Assembly (NCBI GenBank): GCA_030247885.1
Contig: JAPDRO010000012.1
Coordinates: 310,001-374,000, forward strand
Origin: Taxawa tesnikishii (nom. ined.)
Taxonomy: Eukaryota > Ascomycota > Dothideomycetes > Dothideales
Reading direction: 5' to 3'
DNA: 64,000 nt
In this document: one piece after another, positions 47,819 to 60,128 of the stretch
Numbering within the stretch: the first letter of the stretch is position 1
Layout of the letters: each line of letters opens with the position of its first letter
Translations under genes and position numbers: made by a program
Notes under the pieces: generated by a model
Databases searched by the model: none
The model's input: only the letters and a program-made list of their open reading frames with translations
What the model was told of the DNA's origin: nothing

Positions 47819-49625
47819 TCAATGCGGCGCATCCTCATCCTGTGCAAAATGCTCTCTCGCCCACGGACTCTTCAAGCGCAAAGCTTCACCCTTGTAGAAC
47901 CACAGCCAAGGAATGGGAATCATGATGATACTCAAGAACGCCAACAGGCTCGACGCCCACTCGAGGCCGAGCCTCTCGTACATCTGGGCGGCGAAGAGCG
48001 GGAATCCGGCACCGACGACGTTACGTACGAGAATGACGCCGGCGAGAGCGGAAGCGGAATAGGTCTGGTACGAGTCGACGACGTAGTTCAGAATGGAGAG
48101 GATGACGATGTAGATGCCCATGCCGAAGAAACCGGAGGCGATGATGGGGACGATCCAGTGTACGCTTGGGTACGATGTCCATGCGAACCTGCATTTCTTG
48201 AGTCAGCCACTCTCACATAAAACGAAAGGCTCTTCACAAGGACCAAGCAGCTTACCAAAATAGTGAGATGGGCAGCAGAAACGCGCCGCCGCGTGCCATC
48301 CAAAGTCGTGCTTCAGGCTGGCCCTTGCCGTCGTGTGCGGCGACTTGCTTCAGGTAGTAGCGCTCCTGCAGTGGATGCAACATCGCCGCGACGATGGATC
48401 CGATGGCCAGTCCGAAGAACGAGAGGCCCCATTCTCCCGTGTTGAATCCGTGACCGCCAGGCCCGAAGACGAGCGGGAAAGCCTCGTTGAAGAGGTATAC
48501 AATGCCGTAGATGAAGCCGTTGTAAGCTGCTGCACCAATAGTGATTGGCTCTGTGAACAGGAAGCGGAAGGGCCTGGTCAGCGTGATGGAAAAGAGTGTG
48601 TGCAGCGAGCGCGCTTCGTCGGCATTCGCGTCGCGGATGTTGTCTGCGGATGCGAGCCCCTCTTTCCGGAGTGTTTTGCGGATCCGGTTTGCCTTCTTCT
48701 CTAGGATGATGCTGTGGCGTGTCTCAGGAAGCGTGACGAGCATCAAAAGCCAGACGCCGCCGAAGATGGCCATGTACACCCAGAACAACCAGCGCCAGCC
48801 CTTCTCTAGAGCGATGTATCCGCTTATGACGAGAGCCATCGGTGGTCCGAAAGTGCTACTCAGACCGTAAATGGCCACTATACTTGGTTTAGTTTCCTTG
48901 CAGGAATCTGTAGGTACGAGGCAGCACTTACTGGCATTGCCGGAGCTGTTTCTCTCCCACAGATCACTCACAGTACCACCAGTGTTCGTCAACGGCGCAC
49001 TTCCTCCAAATCCTTGAATCAGACGACAAATAATGACCGTACCGATGTTTGGCGCCAGCGCCAGAGGGATCTGGAAGATAACCAGGATAAACCAAGAGAT
49101 GATGTAAATGGGGTTCCGTCCAAAGTACTCGGACAAAGGCGCAAGCAACATAGGACCAATTGCGAATCCGAGAATGTACATTGACAATCCGACAGTTCCC
49201 ACCTCGTCTGAGACATGGAACTCGGCTACCAGCTGGCTGACTCCGGAAGAGTAGCCTCCAGCACACAAGCAGCTTAACAAACATCAGCACACTTTGTACC
49301 ATCGCCTTGCGCTTGAATGCGGTACGTACGTCAAGACATTAAGCATACTTGCAAAGCACGTAATGTACCATTTGCGCGCCTTTCCCCAATTCCGCGGGTT
49401 GTCTCGGTCGGTGGGAGAGAAAGTGACATAGATCGGTCTCTTGTCATTGGGATATTGCCTAGCTCTTGCGTACGCCTCCTCTTCTGTGAGCACGAGCCGC
49501 CCGTCTGCGAGCTCATTCTCCGCCGCGTGCCCAGTAGGCGATTCTGGAGTGTTGAAAGATGTGCGACCAGACTCTATCTTCTTCTCCGCCAAAGCGGGGT
49601 CTTCTCTCTCGACGGCTTGCTCCAT
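47819..49625 (-). CDS. MFS transporter, DHA1 multidrug/polyamine type
   Basis: Exons 49625-49330, 49272-48932, 48877-48256 and 48188-47819 give 542 residues, frame intact. A soluble N-terminus of ~80 residues ends in DRDNPRNWGKARKW, the usual entry to span 1 in fungal DHA1 carriers. Other marks are the motif A loop APLSEYFGRNP, the motif RLIQGFGGSAPLTNTGG, PETRHSIILEKKA at the central loop and TEPI in the second half. It is predicted to exchange drugs, polyamines or metabolites for protons at the plasma membrane. It neighbours another DHA1 gene in the same orientation. Confidence 0.9.
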
Positions 49626-50339
49626 GCTGTAAAGGTATCACACGAGCAGATATCGGAAGTGACACGCGTGAATGAGGGTTTGGAAGAGAAAGGAAAGCGG
49701 TAGCAGAGAGAAAAGAGTATGATATTGCTTTCAGTTCAGGCCGCGGTTGTGATTCTCAACCTGATTACCAAACCGGGGATGTGCTATCGAATTTACTCAG
49801 CTCCAGGACTCTCCACCGTGATATTATGGAGTACTCCATGCCGTGAAATCCGTGTCTGGCTCCACGTCAGTTACGTTGTTGAACCTTGCTGAACTCCGTC
49901 ATCGCGTTTCATTATTTTTGACTATGTCATCCCGATCAAGCTTTTCGGGGATCAATGCACTCCGCCGTCCTCTTGGCGATGCTCCTTTCGCACCTTGCCT
50001 GATTGAGGACCTCCAGATAACAGCGGCCTTGTTCATTGGCCTTTTGTTTTGGAGACGACGTAGTTTCTGTATGTTTTGTTATCAGGAGACACGGAACAGA
50101 AATTGTTGTTTATGGCGCCTCTTACTGTGTTGCTGTGTACCCGACACTCGGGTAGTACCAATCGGAAGGATATACAAATATCCGCTCTACCCGTCGCACA
50201 ATGAAGATCCCGCACCGGCATCGTGACTACACCGCGTCGCGTCGGGGCGTCGGGTGTTCGGTAGACACAATTGACTTTCAGCCCAACGACAGTCTAAGGG
50301 ACTGATCAAATGTTGAAAACGGGTAGTTGCTCATGCTAG
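49626..50339. other. Intergenic between two co-oriented DHA1 transporter genes
   Basis: About 710 bases, promoter of the preceding gene. No other feature recognised. Confidence 0.4.
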
Positions 50340-52083
50340 CTACATGCTGAAGGAGAACCGGCTCCAGCTGCGTATGCGGGCCCCATAAAAGTAGAATATC
50401 AGCGGGAACGGCACCATCAACAAGCACAGGAATCCGAGTAGGGTGCTTGCCCACGCTGTACCGAGGCGATTGTACATGGGCGTCGCAAAGAGCGGAAAGC
50501 TCGATGCCACGATGCTGCGCACCACGACGTGGATGGACATGGCGGAGTTCGCGTTGATAAGGTATACGTCCACCAAGTACACGATGCCGCTGATGAAGAT
50601 GAGGAGCAATCCCAGGCCGATGAAGTACCCGGCGATGATTTGGGACGTCCAGTGCGTGTAGGTGGACCACCCGAACCAAAACAGTGATGGGGGTAGGATG
50701 AGAGAACCTACGATCATGGGAAGAACGCGATCTTCTGGACATGTCTGTCCCCTGTGCGCCTTGGTTTTGTAGTATGTCAGCGTGTAGAGCGAGAAAAACC
50801 CCCATGCTGAAAGAATGCCAAGTGCGATGGCGATAAAAGGCAACTCTGAGATGTCCGCTCTCCAACCACGTTGTTGAAACGAGTATGGGAACGCTTGGTA
50901 TGCCAGGTAGAGGATGCCGTAGACAAGCGTCATGTAGATGGTGAGGATGATAAGGATTGGTTCTGAAAAGAACATCCGTACCGGCTTAGTCAGGTACTTT
51001 TGAATAAGGACCTTGATGTCGTGCGGGCTCTCTTCAGATTTAGCGTGCAGTGCCCATTTTCGTGTCCGGAACCGAAGTTTTCTTGCTTTCCTGGCAAGCA
51101 ACACAGGCTCGAAAGATTCACGTATGAAGAAGATCCCAGCAATGCTGAGACACGAACAATAGAGCGCAGTGACTCCGGCTGTCCATCTCCAGCCAACTGT
51201 GGCCACAACAAAACCGCCAACGACAGGAGCCACGGTGCTTCCCAGGTTGATGCATGTTGCGGTGAGCGCCAGTCCCACCCCTCGAGTGATGGGATCCCAC
51301 ACATCTACCATCATCCCACTAACGACCGCGAAAATCGCGCTTCCAAAAACGCCCTCGAAAAAGCGAGAAACCAGTATGGTCCGAACATTGCCAGCGAGTG
51401 CTTGTGGTATCTGGAAAACGGTAAGACCTACTAACCCTGCGAACAAGGGGATAGTCCGCCCAAACACTTCTGACATTGGGCCCTGAGGATATTAGCTCCC
51501 GATAGAATCACGTTTGGTAACCAATATAGCGTACAAAGACAAGAGGACCGAGAGCGAATCCCAAGATATGCAATGAGATGGCCAAATTCATAACATATGC
51601 CGCTGAGACGCCGTACTCAGACGCTGTAACATGCGTAGCTGGTCCAAACACGCTCGATGAGAAAGAGGTTGCAAAAACCATCAAGCCTGCCACTGCAGTA
51701 AAAGCAATCTTCCTTCCTTTGGGCCAGTTTTGCGGCTTCTTTGGATCGTCGTCGCCATCCCATACCACAATGTCAGGATCCTCTGGGTCGAAGCCGTCAT
51801 GCGTTTCGCAGGGCTCTCCTTCCTCCTCGGTCAATCCATGCCGGCAGCGTCTGCATAGAGGATGCGGTGTTTTCCTTGACCCGGTACGTTTCAAGGTGAT
51901 TTCAAGGCTGCTGCGAGATGCAGGTGATTCAGGATCCGACAAAGTAGAGGCTTTGCTGGAACGTTTTCTGAGAACGTTTTCGTCACTTGTCAACTCGGTC
52001 TCTCTCAATGGAACGTCGGCCTGCTTTTCGTCGAGCTCTTCTCTGCCGAAGATTTCACTGGGGTTTGGTGCAGCTTGATTCAT
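50340..52083 (-). CDS. MFS transporter, DHA1 type, with cysteine-bearing N-terminal tail
   Basis: Exons 52083-51535 and 51482-50340 (52-nt intron, GTACGC...CTCAG) give 563 residues, frame intact. The ~135-residue cytosolic N-terminus is acidic/Ser-rich. It contains CRRCRHGLTEEEGEPCETH, a cysteine/histidine group unusual for this family. Then DPKKPQNWPKGRK leads to span 1, with GPMSEVFGRTIPL (motif A), RFFEGVFGSAIFA and SEPILIIL. Probable proton antiporter of drugs or metabolites. Met at 52083 is chosen over an upstream in-frame Met at 52119. Confidence 0.88.
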
Positions 52084-53273
52084 GTTTGAGAAGAACAGAT
52101 AACAAAAGAATGTAAGCAAATGAAGAGCGCCGCTTCAACTCATGGCTGTTAACCTCACGCGACAAGAAAAAAGGCGTTCAGGGGAGCAAGATGGGCTCGT
52201 CTTCCGCCCTCTGCCGCAAGGTGAAAGTCTCAACAATGTGGAGTGACGGTATAGCGATACGAGCAAACATCAACTTTACGTGCTATTTCCGGAGACGCAC
52301 GCCGCAGTAAAAGGGCTTTGTAACCCGCGATATCGGACAAGACACCGCCGAACAGTAGTTGCCCGCCGAACGGGCAGCTGTGATCTCGGAAAGAACAGCG
52401 GGAAAAAAAGAGGAGTCGGGTTTTGCGGTCATGAATCAAGCATCATCAAAGCATCGCAGGCTTGGTACGGACTTGGCGAGCCGAATTGTCTTCCGATCAG
52501 CCTCGCCTCATCGGACCTCACAACAACTCCTGACATGCATCCAACAGCAAGAGAACTGCAACTGAAGACGTGATACCCGCGCCTGCTCACATCTGAGCGC
52601 GAGAAGCAGAAAGCACATCTGATCACTGAGATGCGCTATACTTTACCACCAAGGCTGCGACTGTGCGGCGCAGTCACATCATTAAGCGCCCAAGCAGATT
52701 GCGCCTATTCGCTGGCCTCAGAAGCGCCGGTGCGGATACTCACTTCCAATTTAAGACCTGAACTGGCCAAGGCCAGATGAAACGTTCCTTTTACTCCAAG
52801 CAGAAGATTAGCCGACGCATTTTCCACAAGCCCTCACCCGAAACAGTTCATGCATGGCTTGTTTCGGTATTTCCAAGATCTATCTTATGGCGGCTGCGTG
52901 CTGGCTTGAGCGACCAATCCTGAGCGGAGCAGGTAACATGAACAATTCCACCGTATCGTGCTACTTGTACACAGATAACGTGGCAATGTATATGAAGTGC
53001 CTCCCATAAGCGCCCTGGTCGCCCAGATACGCTGGTAACGCTCATGTTCTGGCCTCCGCGCATGGTACAACACAGGTAACAGTACAAGTTCAGCTACAAA
53101 ACTCAGCAGTGTATTTGATTCTGGCCGAGACCCTTGATCGTATTCAACCCGTCCTTTCCTTCCTTTTACTTATATTAAGAACTTCATGCAAGGTCGATCT
53201 TTCTGTGTTTACTTCGAGTGCCTTACTCTCCAACGCCGGGGCTGTCCAGGAAAGTACGAGGCAAAGACCACCT
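52084..53273. other. Intergenic, divergent
   Basis: About 1.2 kb between divergently transcribed genes. No further gene recognised. Confidence 0.4.
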
Positions 53274-54387
53274 ATGAAGGCCACTCTGAGCGTCTGCGGC
53301 CTGATCGCTGTACGTTCGGTGTGGGGACTTCCAGCAAGCAGCTCAAATAACGGCAAGCTAGATTTGCTAGGCCTTTCGAGCTGGGACTGACAGCTGCAAC
53401 AGCTTCTTGCCCGAACATTGGACGGAGTCTTTCAGATTTTCGGTTTTTCATCAGAGACTCAGACAGTGGAGTTGCCACGTTCTGCCGGGGGTGTCACTAC
53501 TCCGCAACAGTAAGCGAGTTCTCATGGCATGAAGACTACTATCAATATACCAACGCATCCGTTATCGTTGCGGTGTATCTTGAAGCCAGTCGAACTGTTA
53601 CAAGCACCACAACGGTGTTCAATCCTGCATCGTTCGACCTCGGTCCACTATCTTTCGATTATACCGCAACAGATGCCTCCACCGTCAAGCTTAAGCAAAG
53701 CGGCGTTACAGTGTATGTTCTTTCGTTATCGTCATCGGTGCAGCACTGACGGAAAGAAGCAATTGGCCAACAGTCTATGATATCTGGACTGGTCTTGCAG
53801 TCACACGGACCTGCAACCCACCGCCATGCGCGTCTGCCTATACCGGTGGCCCACTGATAACGACAAATTATAATCTTTACACAAGTATTTTCCTCGAACC
53901 AAGAGCAACAGACACAGAAGACTCCGCTTCAGTGACAGATAATACTTGGCGCTCACAGTATGGTCTGTCCACTTGCGTAACCAGTGCTGCTGTCAGCGGG
54001 TTCCCGAAATCAGCGGTCCGGGTTACATACCTTACTACTACCACAACCACAACAATGCCCAGTAAACTTACGGTCGACCCACCGCACTTTCCGAGTCCTA
54101 CGGCTGCTGTTCAGGCCTCTTCCTCGCGATTTTCTCAAACGGATGCTACCACAGCGACCTCAAAACCTTCGTCCGCCAGTGATGTTAGACCTGTGTCTGC
54201 ATCACACGAGGACCCGTCAGAGAATCGTGGATCGAGTGGACCAACTACAACAATTACCGGAACGGTAGTCCAGACCCTACACAGCACATCCGACTCACGG
54301 GCTCGGCGATATTATCACCCGTTCATCAGTGGCGTAGGATCGTTAGGGATTGGGTTTATGCTTGAAGTTTTGTGGAATTGGGCGTAA
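53274..54387 (+). CDS. Secreted, probably GPI-anchored Ser/Thr-rich surface protein
   Basis: Signal peptide MKATLSVCGLIAVRSVWGLP. The ectodomain (about residues 25-235) reads on in three successive frames, switching at the T run 53363-53365 and at TT 53706-53707. One added base at each gives exactly 372 codons. The domain contains FCRGCHYSATVSEFSWHE, YYQYTNASVIVAVYLEASRT and SNWPTVYDIWTGLAVTRTC. Residues ~240-345 are Ser/Thr/Pro-rich, including a run of seven Thr. The C-terminus ends in a hydrophobic stretch (GVGSLGIGFMLEVLWNWA) like a GPI signal. Family not recognised. The gene lies in tandem with the WSC-domain gene, suggesting a cell-wall locus. Confidence 0.6.
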
Positions 54388-54962
54388 CAGCAACTCGAGT
54401 GCAGCCGATGCCCTACCATGTACATAATATCATATTTTAGCGCGCCGCTTGCAAAAGGGTGGGATTTAACGAGAAATGTGTGAAACGCGCGACATTAAGC
54501 GAGCTCGCGTGCGAGCTGATTTCCACTCATCCATCGTATCTTCGCATAGCATAACGCACAACAATGGCATACCAAGGAGACATGCATCCGCTCATTTCTG
54601 TTTTCCATGCCGCATGCCTGCAGTGTGCGGTACAGCTACTTACGCGCTCGACCATCTGTGCCCATTGGCTGACTGTCGGCTTGACATGGAAGCGCCCAGT
54701 GGCGCGTCTGCAATGCTGAATCGGCCAAGAAAGCACCGTTCGTGATGTTTCTGGGACAAATAGCAGGTATTTCGTCCGCCCCAGCCGCCGTCATGAAACC
54801 CGAGGCAAGGAAGCTCAGACACAGTATCTCAAGCGCAAGAACCTGCCTTCTATATCGTCTCGAGGTTCTACCGATCACGTATTCTTTTGAAGGTTGGCCT
54901 TCTGCTTATCTGTATTCGTTGTCTCTTTTGCTTTAATACACATTCCTTTTTCTTCTGTTCAA
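54388..54962. other. Intergenic, WSC gene promoter
   Basis: About 575 bases between co-oriented surface-protein genes. Nothing else seen. Confidence 0.4.
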
Positions 54963-57361
54963 ATGTTTCGCTCCGGTTACGCATATCTCCATTTGTTCCT
55001 CCTTATTACTACCGCTGCAGCTTGGCAATTCGACCTTCTTCCCGCTGGCTGGTCTTACCATGGCTGCTGGAAAAGCAGTGCTACATCTCCGTACCCGCTC
55101 TCCGAGCCGTTTGCATCTTGGGGCGATCCGATGACGAGTACCGGGTGTGCATCGTGGTGTGCCTGTAGAGGTTACGCCTATGCCGCGCTTCAGTTGGGTT
55201 CACAGTGTCTTTGTGGGGACACCCTCGAAAGAAGTGCAAAGGGCAGCGATATGAACTGCAACTATCAATGCGAAGGTAATACGACACAGTTCTGTGGAGG
55301 TTGCGGATACTACACGGTCTTCCGAGACACGTCGGTGCCATTGACGGCAAGCGAGCGCAATGCTTCCATGGGAGCGCCTAACCTCTCTGGAGAAATGGGG
55401 CCCGTGCCTGGCTTCCTCGACTGCCCTGGACGACCTACTATTGTTGACATAGACCCCTACAAGTACCGCGATCCGAACAACTACGCGTTTGCTGCGCCAT
55501 TCAATGCTTCTCTTTGGGGCGCGTACTACCTCAAAGGTATGGAGCCGAGCTTGTCCAGCATGTGTACGGCGTCGGCAAAGAGCGTCTATTCGAGTAGCTA
55601 CCTGCCCACAGCCACTGTTTCACCTAGTGTGAGCGACGCAACAATACCGCCATTTACTCCAACCTTTACATCGCCATGCTGCAGCTCTTGTACATTGGAT
55701 CTGTACTCGGCACAAGTGATGTACTGGCCTACAGCCACTCCTGGACCGAGCACTCTTGTGAACGATCAAGGCTATACATTGTAAGATGATATCTGAGACT
55801 TCGCATGGAGCTGGTCTGACGTTATGGTAGCATCTCGCCCTCAATATACTTGGAAGTACTTACGGCTTCAGCGTACGACCTGTGCGGAGAAGTCGGTGCC
55901 TACACCAGCAGGGTCACCCTTGCCTTGGACCCCAGCGATCTGTCAACAATTGTCTGGCCCAGCTCACAGGATAGTGTGGTGACGATGCAGACATTATCAT
56001 ACGATTTCGGTGCCTATGAAAAGTTGCACTGCAGCAAGAGTCTCAACCGTAGAGACGGCCCGATAAACGGATGGTGTTCTGCAGAACGGTCCTGTTCTCC
56101 CACATTAGCCATACCAACAGGTGTGGACGCGGTCACTAAACTCAATCCCGCCTGGGCATCATGTTCTATCGTTGCTCGAATGTATGATCCACCAACAACT
56201 CTTGCTGCTGGAGCATCTATGGCCGTGCCTACTATCGCACAACCTGCCCGGACAATGTCCAATCTAGCAATCCAGACCGCTTCAGCACAGTCGGATGTGC
56301 AATCGCGGCTTTCGTCCACTACGCCAAGCGCTTATAAATTTACACTCACAGCAGCGTCCGGTCTGTCCCAGTCCCCCGTGGCTTCGCCCTCGGACACAAG
56401 CACGAGTTCCGAGGAGACTGCAACAACGACAGCGATCATACTGCGAACCTCTTCGACATCGGAAATTGTCAAGACTGTGCAGACTTCCAGCCGGTCATTG
56501 TCTTCGGCCGAAGGATCCTCGTACGACCAAAGCTCATCAGTCACCCTGAAGACAACTGCACACTCAACTAGCAGCAACCCGCCTCCTTCGCAGAGCACAG
56601 GACAAGTCGAGACTGGTGGTGACAGCGACACTTCGTATGATCCTGACGATTGGGTTACTATTACTTCGGTCACAGTCGTCACGCAGAGTGCAGCCAACGA
56701 TGACTCGTCCATCTCGACGTCCGACACGGGATCCAGCTCAAGCGCCCACTCTACAGATGTAGAAAGCGACAGCTCGGTACGATTCACGTACTCTCCCACC
56801 ACTGCAACCCAAGCGCCGCCGTCTGTGATCATGACTTTATCCTCCGTTCATTACCTGTCCTCATCCTCTATTGGCCCACAGTCTTCGCCGAACCTGCCAG
56901 TCCCCGCAACACCATCCTCATCTGCATCTCCAACCAGGACTCTCCCATCCTCAGCGCCCACAGACTGGAGGCCGACAGGTTCAGCGTCAACGGACTCGCT
57001 GCAACCACCACCACCGATGTCCTCATCCTTGTCTTCTCCCTTCTCCTCCTCTGCTCGACAACAAGCAAGCCTCCCCGCCATAATCCTCGGAACTTCAACC
57101 TACAGCACGAACCCGAGCGGCGCCTACGTGATCGACGGAGAGACGCTGGTCCCGCTCGCCAACGCGACAACCCTCACGAAGACCATCACAATCCCTGCGG
57201 TTGTTGGTACCGGTACTACGCCAACTTCTACACGCAGCAGTAGTACTGGACAGAGTACCCAGGATCCGGCGAATACTGGAGGAGGAAGAGTGGGGGCGGG
57301 CTTGGTTGGAGTTGGTGGGCGCTGCTGGCGGTTGTTCTGGCCAGGAATGCGGTCGGTGTAA
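54963..57361 (+). CDS. WSC-domain surface protein with Ser/Thr-rich stalk
   Basis: Exons 54963-55780 and 55831-57361 (50-nt intron, GTAAGA...GGTAG). Signal peptide about residues 1-20. Residues ~28-125 are a WSC carbohydrate-binding domain (SYHGCW, then CASWCACRGYAYAALQLGSQ with CLCG, and CEGNTTQFCGGCGYYTVF). A second cysteine-bearing domain follows to about residue 420. Then comes a ~300-residue Ser/Thr/Pro-rich stalk and the segment LPAIILGTSTYSTNPSGAYV leading into VIDGETLVPL. As written the protein stops at 57361 without an anchor. The adjacent frame encodes WWALLAVVLARNAVGV, a hydrophobic tail, so one base may be missing near 57290-57300. It is likely a wall sensor or glucan-binding protein. 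Confidence 0.8.
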
Positions 57362-57624
57362 CGTTTAATCCGTGGCTGATGTTGTAATCTATATAGGCTG
57401 GGAAGAAATGGTGTGAGGCCTGGGTGGAAAATTCAAACATCAAACTAGACGGCAAATCTACTCGACACGTAATTTATCTGTTTACAGTCACTTCCAACCC
57501 CACAAGAAGAAGAGCCCTCGTCAGCATCTATAGGAATCTTTTGAGCTTTTACAGCAACTCCGATCTGTTCATCGTCGGGCCCACCAGCAGCGGCACCATG
57601 AACCTCGTGCATGTGATGGAAAGC

Positions 57625-58624
57625 TCATGCCTGCATCTCCACGACCGGAGCGACACCGCGTCCGGTATGGCCTTCGTAATCAGTACTCGCGCCAATCTCC
57701 TTACTCGCCTCGAGATCACTGCTCAGCTGATCAATCTTCTTCCGGCCCATCTCCAGGCCGTCTCTGCCCATGAAAATCCTATCATGACCCTCCAGATCCT
57801 TGCCGTGACCAGTGCGATCGACCAGCTCGACAACCCTTTCGCCGAACTTTTCGGGGTCACCGGGCATGCTTTCCGGCTCAGCGATCATGGCGCCCACGGT
57901 ACCGAGCAATGGACCTATGACGGTGTTCTCTATATATGACGGATTGATACCCTGCGCGGGCATGGAGGAGTTCTTCAGGACGTTTGTCCGGTACAAGCCA
58001 GTCGTCAGGATGATGGATCGGATGTTGAAGGGTGCGAGTTCTACCTTCAAGGTCTCGTGGAGCATGTCGCTTGCGGCTCTGGTACTGTTGTACCCTATCG
58101 CGCCAGGGGACGGAATGAAGCCGAAGATGGAACTGATGTAGACGACTGTCCCGGACTTGCGCTCGCGCATTGACGGTAGCGCGCCCTTCAAGACGCGGAT
58201 AGGGCCCATAAAGTGCGTGGAGACGGAGCCCAGGATCTCGTCCTCCCTAGGAACTGTCAGCATGCAAGTTAAGCGGGGAGAAATGATGGGTTCATTACGT
58301 GAGATCCTCGATGGTCCCGGCTTGGAAGTAACCCGCGTTGTTGACCACCACATCAACGCCTCCAGCCTCTTCGACGGCTTTGCGTACGATTTCCGTCGTG
58401 TCGGAGGATGAGACGTCAAGTTTGAGCCATCTGCCGCCGTGGGCTTCAACTGCAGGATGCTCTTCCCTGGCCTTCTCCACGTTGCGTGCGCATGCGATGA
58501 CTCTGTGGCCAGCCTTGAGCGCAGCGAGCGCCATGCATAATCCCAACCCTTGCGAAGCTCCCGTGACGATCCATACCTTTGAAGATGTGGGTGCACCTGT
58601 GGTCAGGTCGTATTGTCGAGTCAT
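57625..58624 (-). CDS. Short-chain dehydrogenase/reductase
   Basis: Exons 58624-58299 and 58246-57625 (52-nt intron, GTAATG...CCTAG) give 315 residues, frame intact. Cofactor motif TGASQGLG, NNAG and the serine in VVYISSIFG are present. The catalytic block reads GYNSTRAA: the tyrosine is present but the position normally Lys (Y-x3-K) is Arg. The family resembles fungal NAD(P)-dependent oxidoreductases with 3-ketoacyl/1-acyl-DHAP reductase-like architecture. Substrate unknown. The final ~60 residues (helical, then GHTGRG) extend beyond the core fold. It sits tail to tail with the WSC gene. Confidence 0.88.
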
Positions 58625-59466
58625 GTCTTGCCGGTAAATTTAGTCGGGAGATACACTCGCAGTCTGTCGCGGAGGAAAGACTGTCTTTATACTGTCAGTA
58701 GTTAATCAGGTAGGCGTAGGTAAGCGGGACCTAACTGTCTTACCGGTGACAAACTCGCATTGCATTGCTGCCGCGCTTGTAAGAGGAGCAGCGCTAACCA
58801 TCCCTTACGAAAATGGTCTGTAGAATCCTTCCTCGCCATTGCCGGTAAGGCCAGATATTGCAGGATCAGGCTAAAGGTTGCGCCGCAATAGCAAATGGAG
58901 CAACAGGAATGGCTCACCCGCCCGTGTTATCGCTACCCCGCTGCGGCTGTCATCCACCTTGTTTAGCTGAAGGCCGTCTCGCTCAAGTTCGAACTGTGAG
59001 AATTATCAAATCATCGATGGACCTTGTGATATGGGACAATCGTATCGGCTGTAAGCGGCGCGGCGCCTATATCGTGACCTAGCCCTTAGCCGGCCCTCTT
59101 ACGAGGCCACCCTTGTCCCGTCATCACTCCTGTATGTAGCGTTCCTGATGAGCGGGGATACAATTGAAACCTGCGGAGACTTTGGCGGGATGAAGTGGGC
59201 GGTGCGATTATTAGTCAAGTGTTCTTTGTCAGCCGCTGACTAGCTGAGCTTAGATCTATAGAACGTGACAGAGGATCTATGAAAAGAACTCAAGATCCAT
59301 GCTGTGCTCCAACCCACTTGTAGAGCTGGAAACAGTGCTCAGCTAGCACTCTTTCGGATCCAACCTTGAGCTGATGCACCACGCATACACTTTTGCTTAG
59401 TACATCAATCCAAAATCCTACTGTAGTACAGATATCGGAGACAAGGCTCCTGGCCATGCCTGCGAC
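58625..59466. other. Intergenic
   Basis: About 840 bases upstream of the dehydrogenase. Nothing coding recognised. Confidence 0.4.
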
Positions 59467-60128
59467 CTATCCACTCTTCCATCCCACCTGCACTTCCTCA
59501 TGCACGCTCTTACACCACGAGTTGTCGATGAGCCATTTCTCTACACTCTTGCTCTCAGGCATATCTCCCATCTCGAACTCCCACAAGCTGTTCTCGACCT
59601 TACCATTTGTCCCGTGTTTGACCCACTTCCAGCCCTTTCTAGGTTTGACGCCAGCGCCTACGCCCTTGTCTTCCTCCACACGCTGCCAACCTTTCATGGC
59701 AGCGGGCTCGTAAATCTTCTGCTTTTTGTTGGTTTTCTGGAGATCCATGTGATACAGCTGTCGGAAGTGCACACTCGGGTGGATGCGCTCGACCGCATAC
59801 TCGGTGGCCGGTTCGTTCGGTTTCATTTCGTAGCTGTGGTCACGGTTTGGTGTACGGGCCTTGGGGAAGCCCATGGCGTCGTATTCCTTAGTATGGTTGT
59901 ATTGGATCTCACCCACAGCATATCCAATGTCGTGCGCGAATGGATCTAGCATCTCCTTCTTCTGTGCTTCGAGTGCGGTGTCATCTAGTGCCAAGTGTGG
60001 TCGAATACGATCGAGCATCCAGGCGTAACTAATGTAAGCGAGCTGCTCTCGATCTCCTTTGGGATTTTTCTCATCCGCGTTCGCGTCACTACTGCCACCT
60101 TGTATATAACAGACATGGTACTTCTGGA
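59467..60128 (-). pseudogene. DUF2235 (alpha/beta-hydrolase-like) C-terminal fragment
   Basis: Minus strand exon entered through a CCACAG acceptor, starting with KYHVCYIQGGSSD, then DREQLAYISYAWMLDRIRPH, and a C-terminal region to the TAG at 59467. This corresponds to the second half of fungal DUF2235 proteins (predicted lipase-like hydrolases). The N-terminal half, with the nucleophile region, is not found in the ~1.9 kb upstream. So this is a 5'-truncated remnant, or the rest was lost in assembly. Confidence 0.55.
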
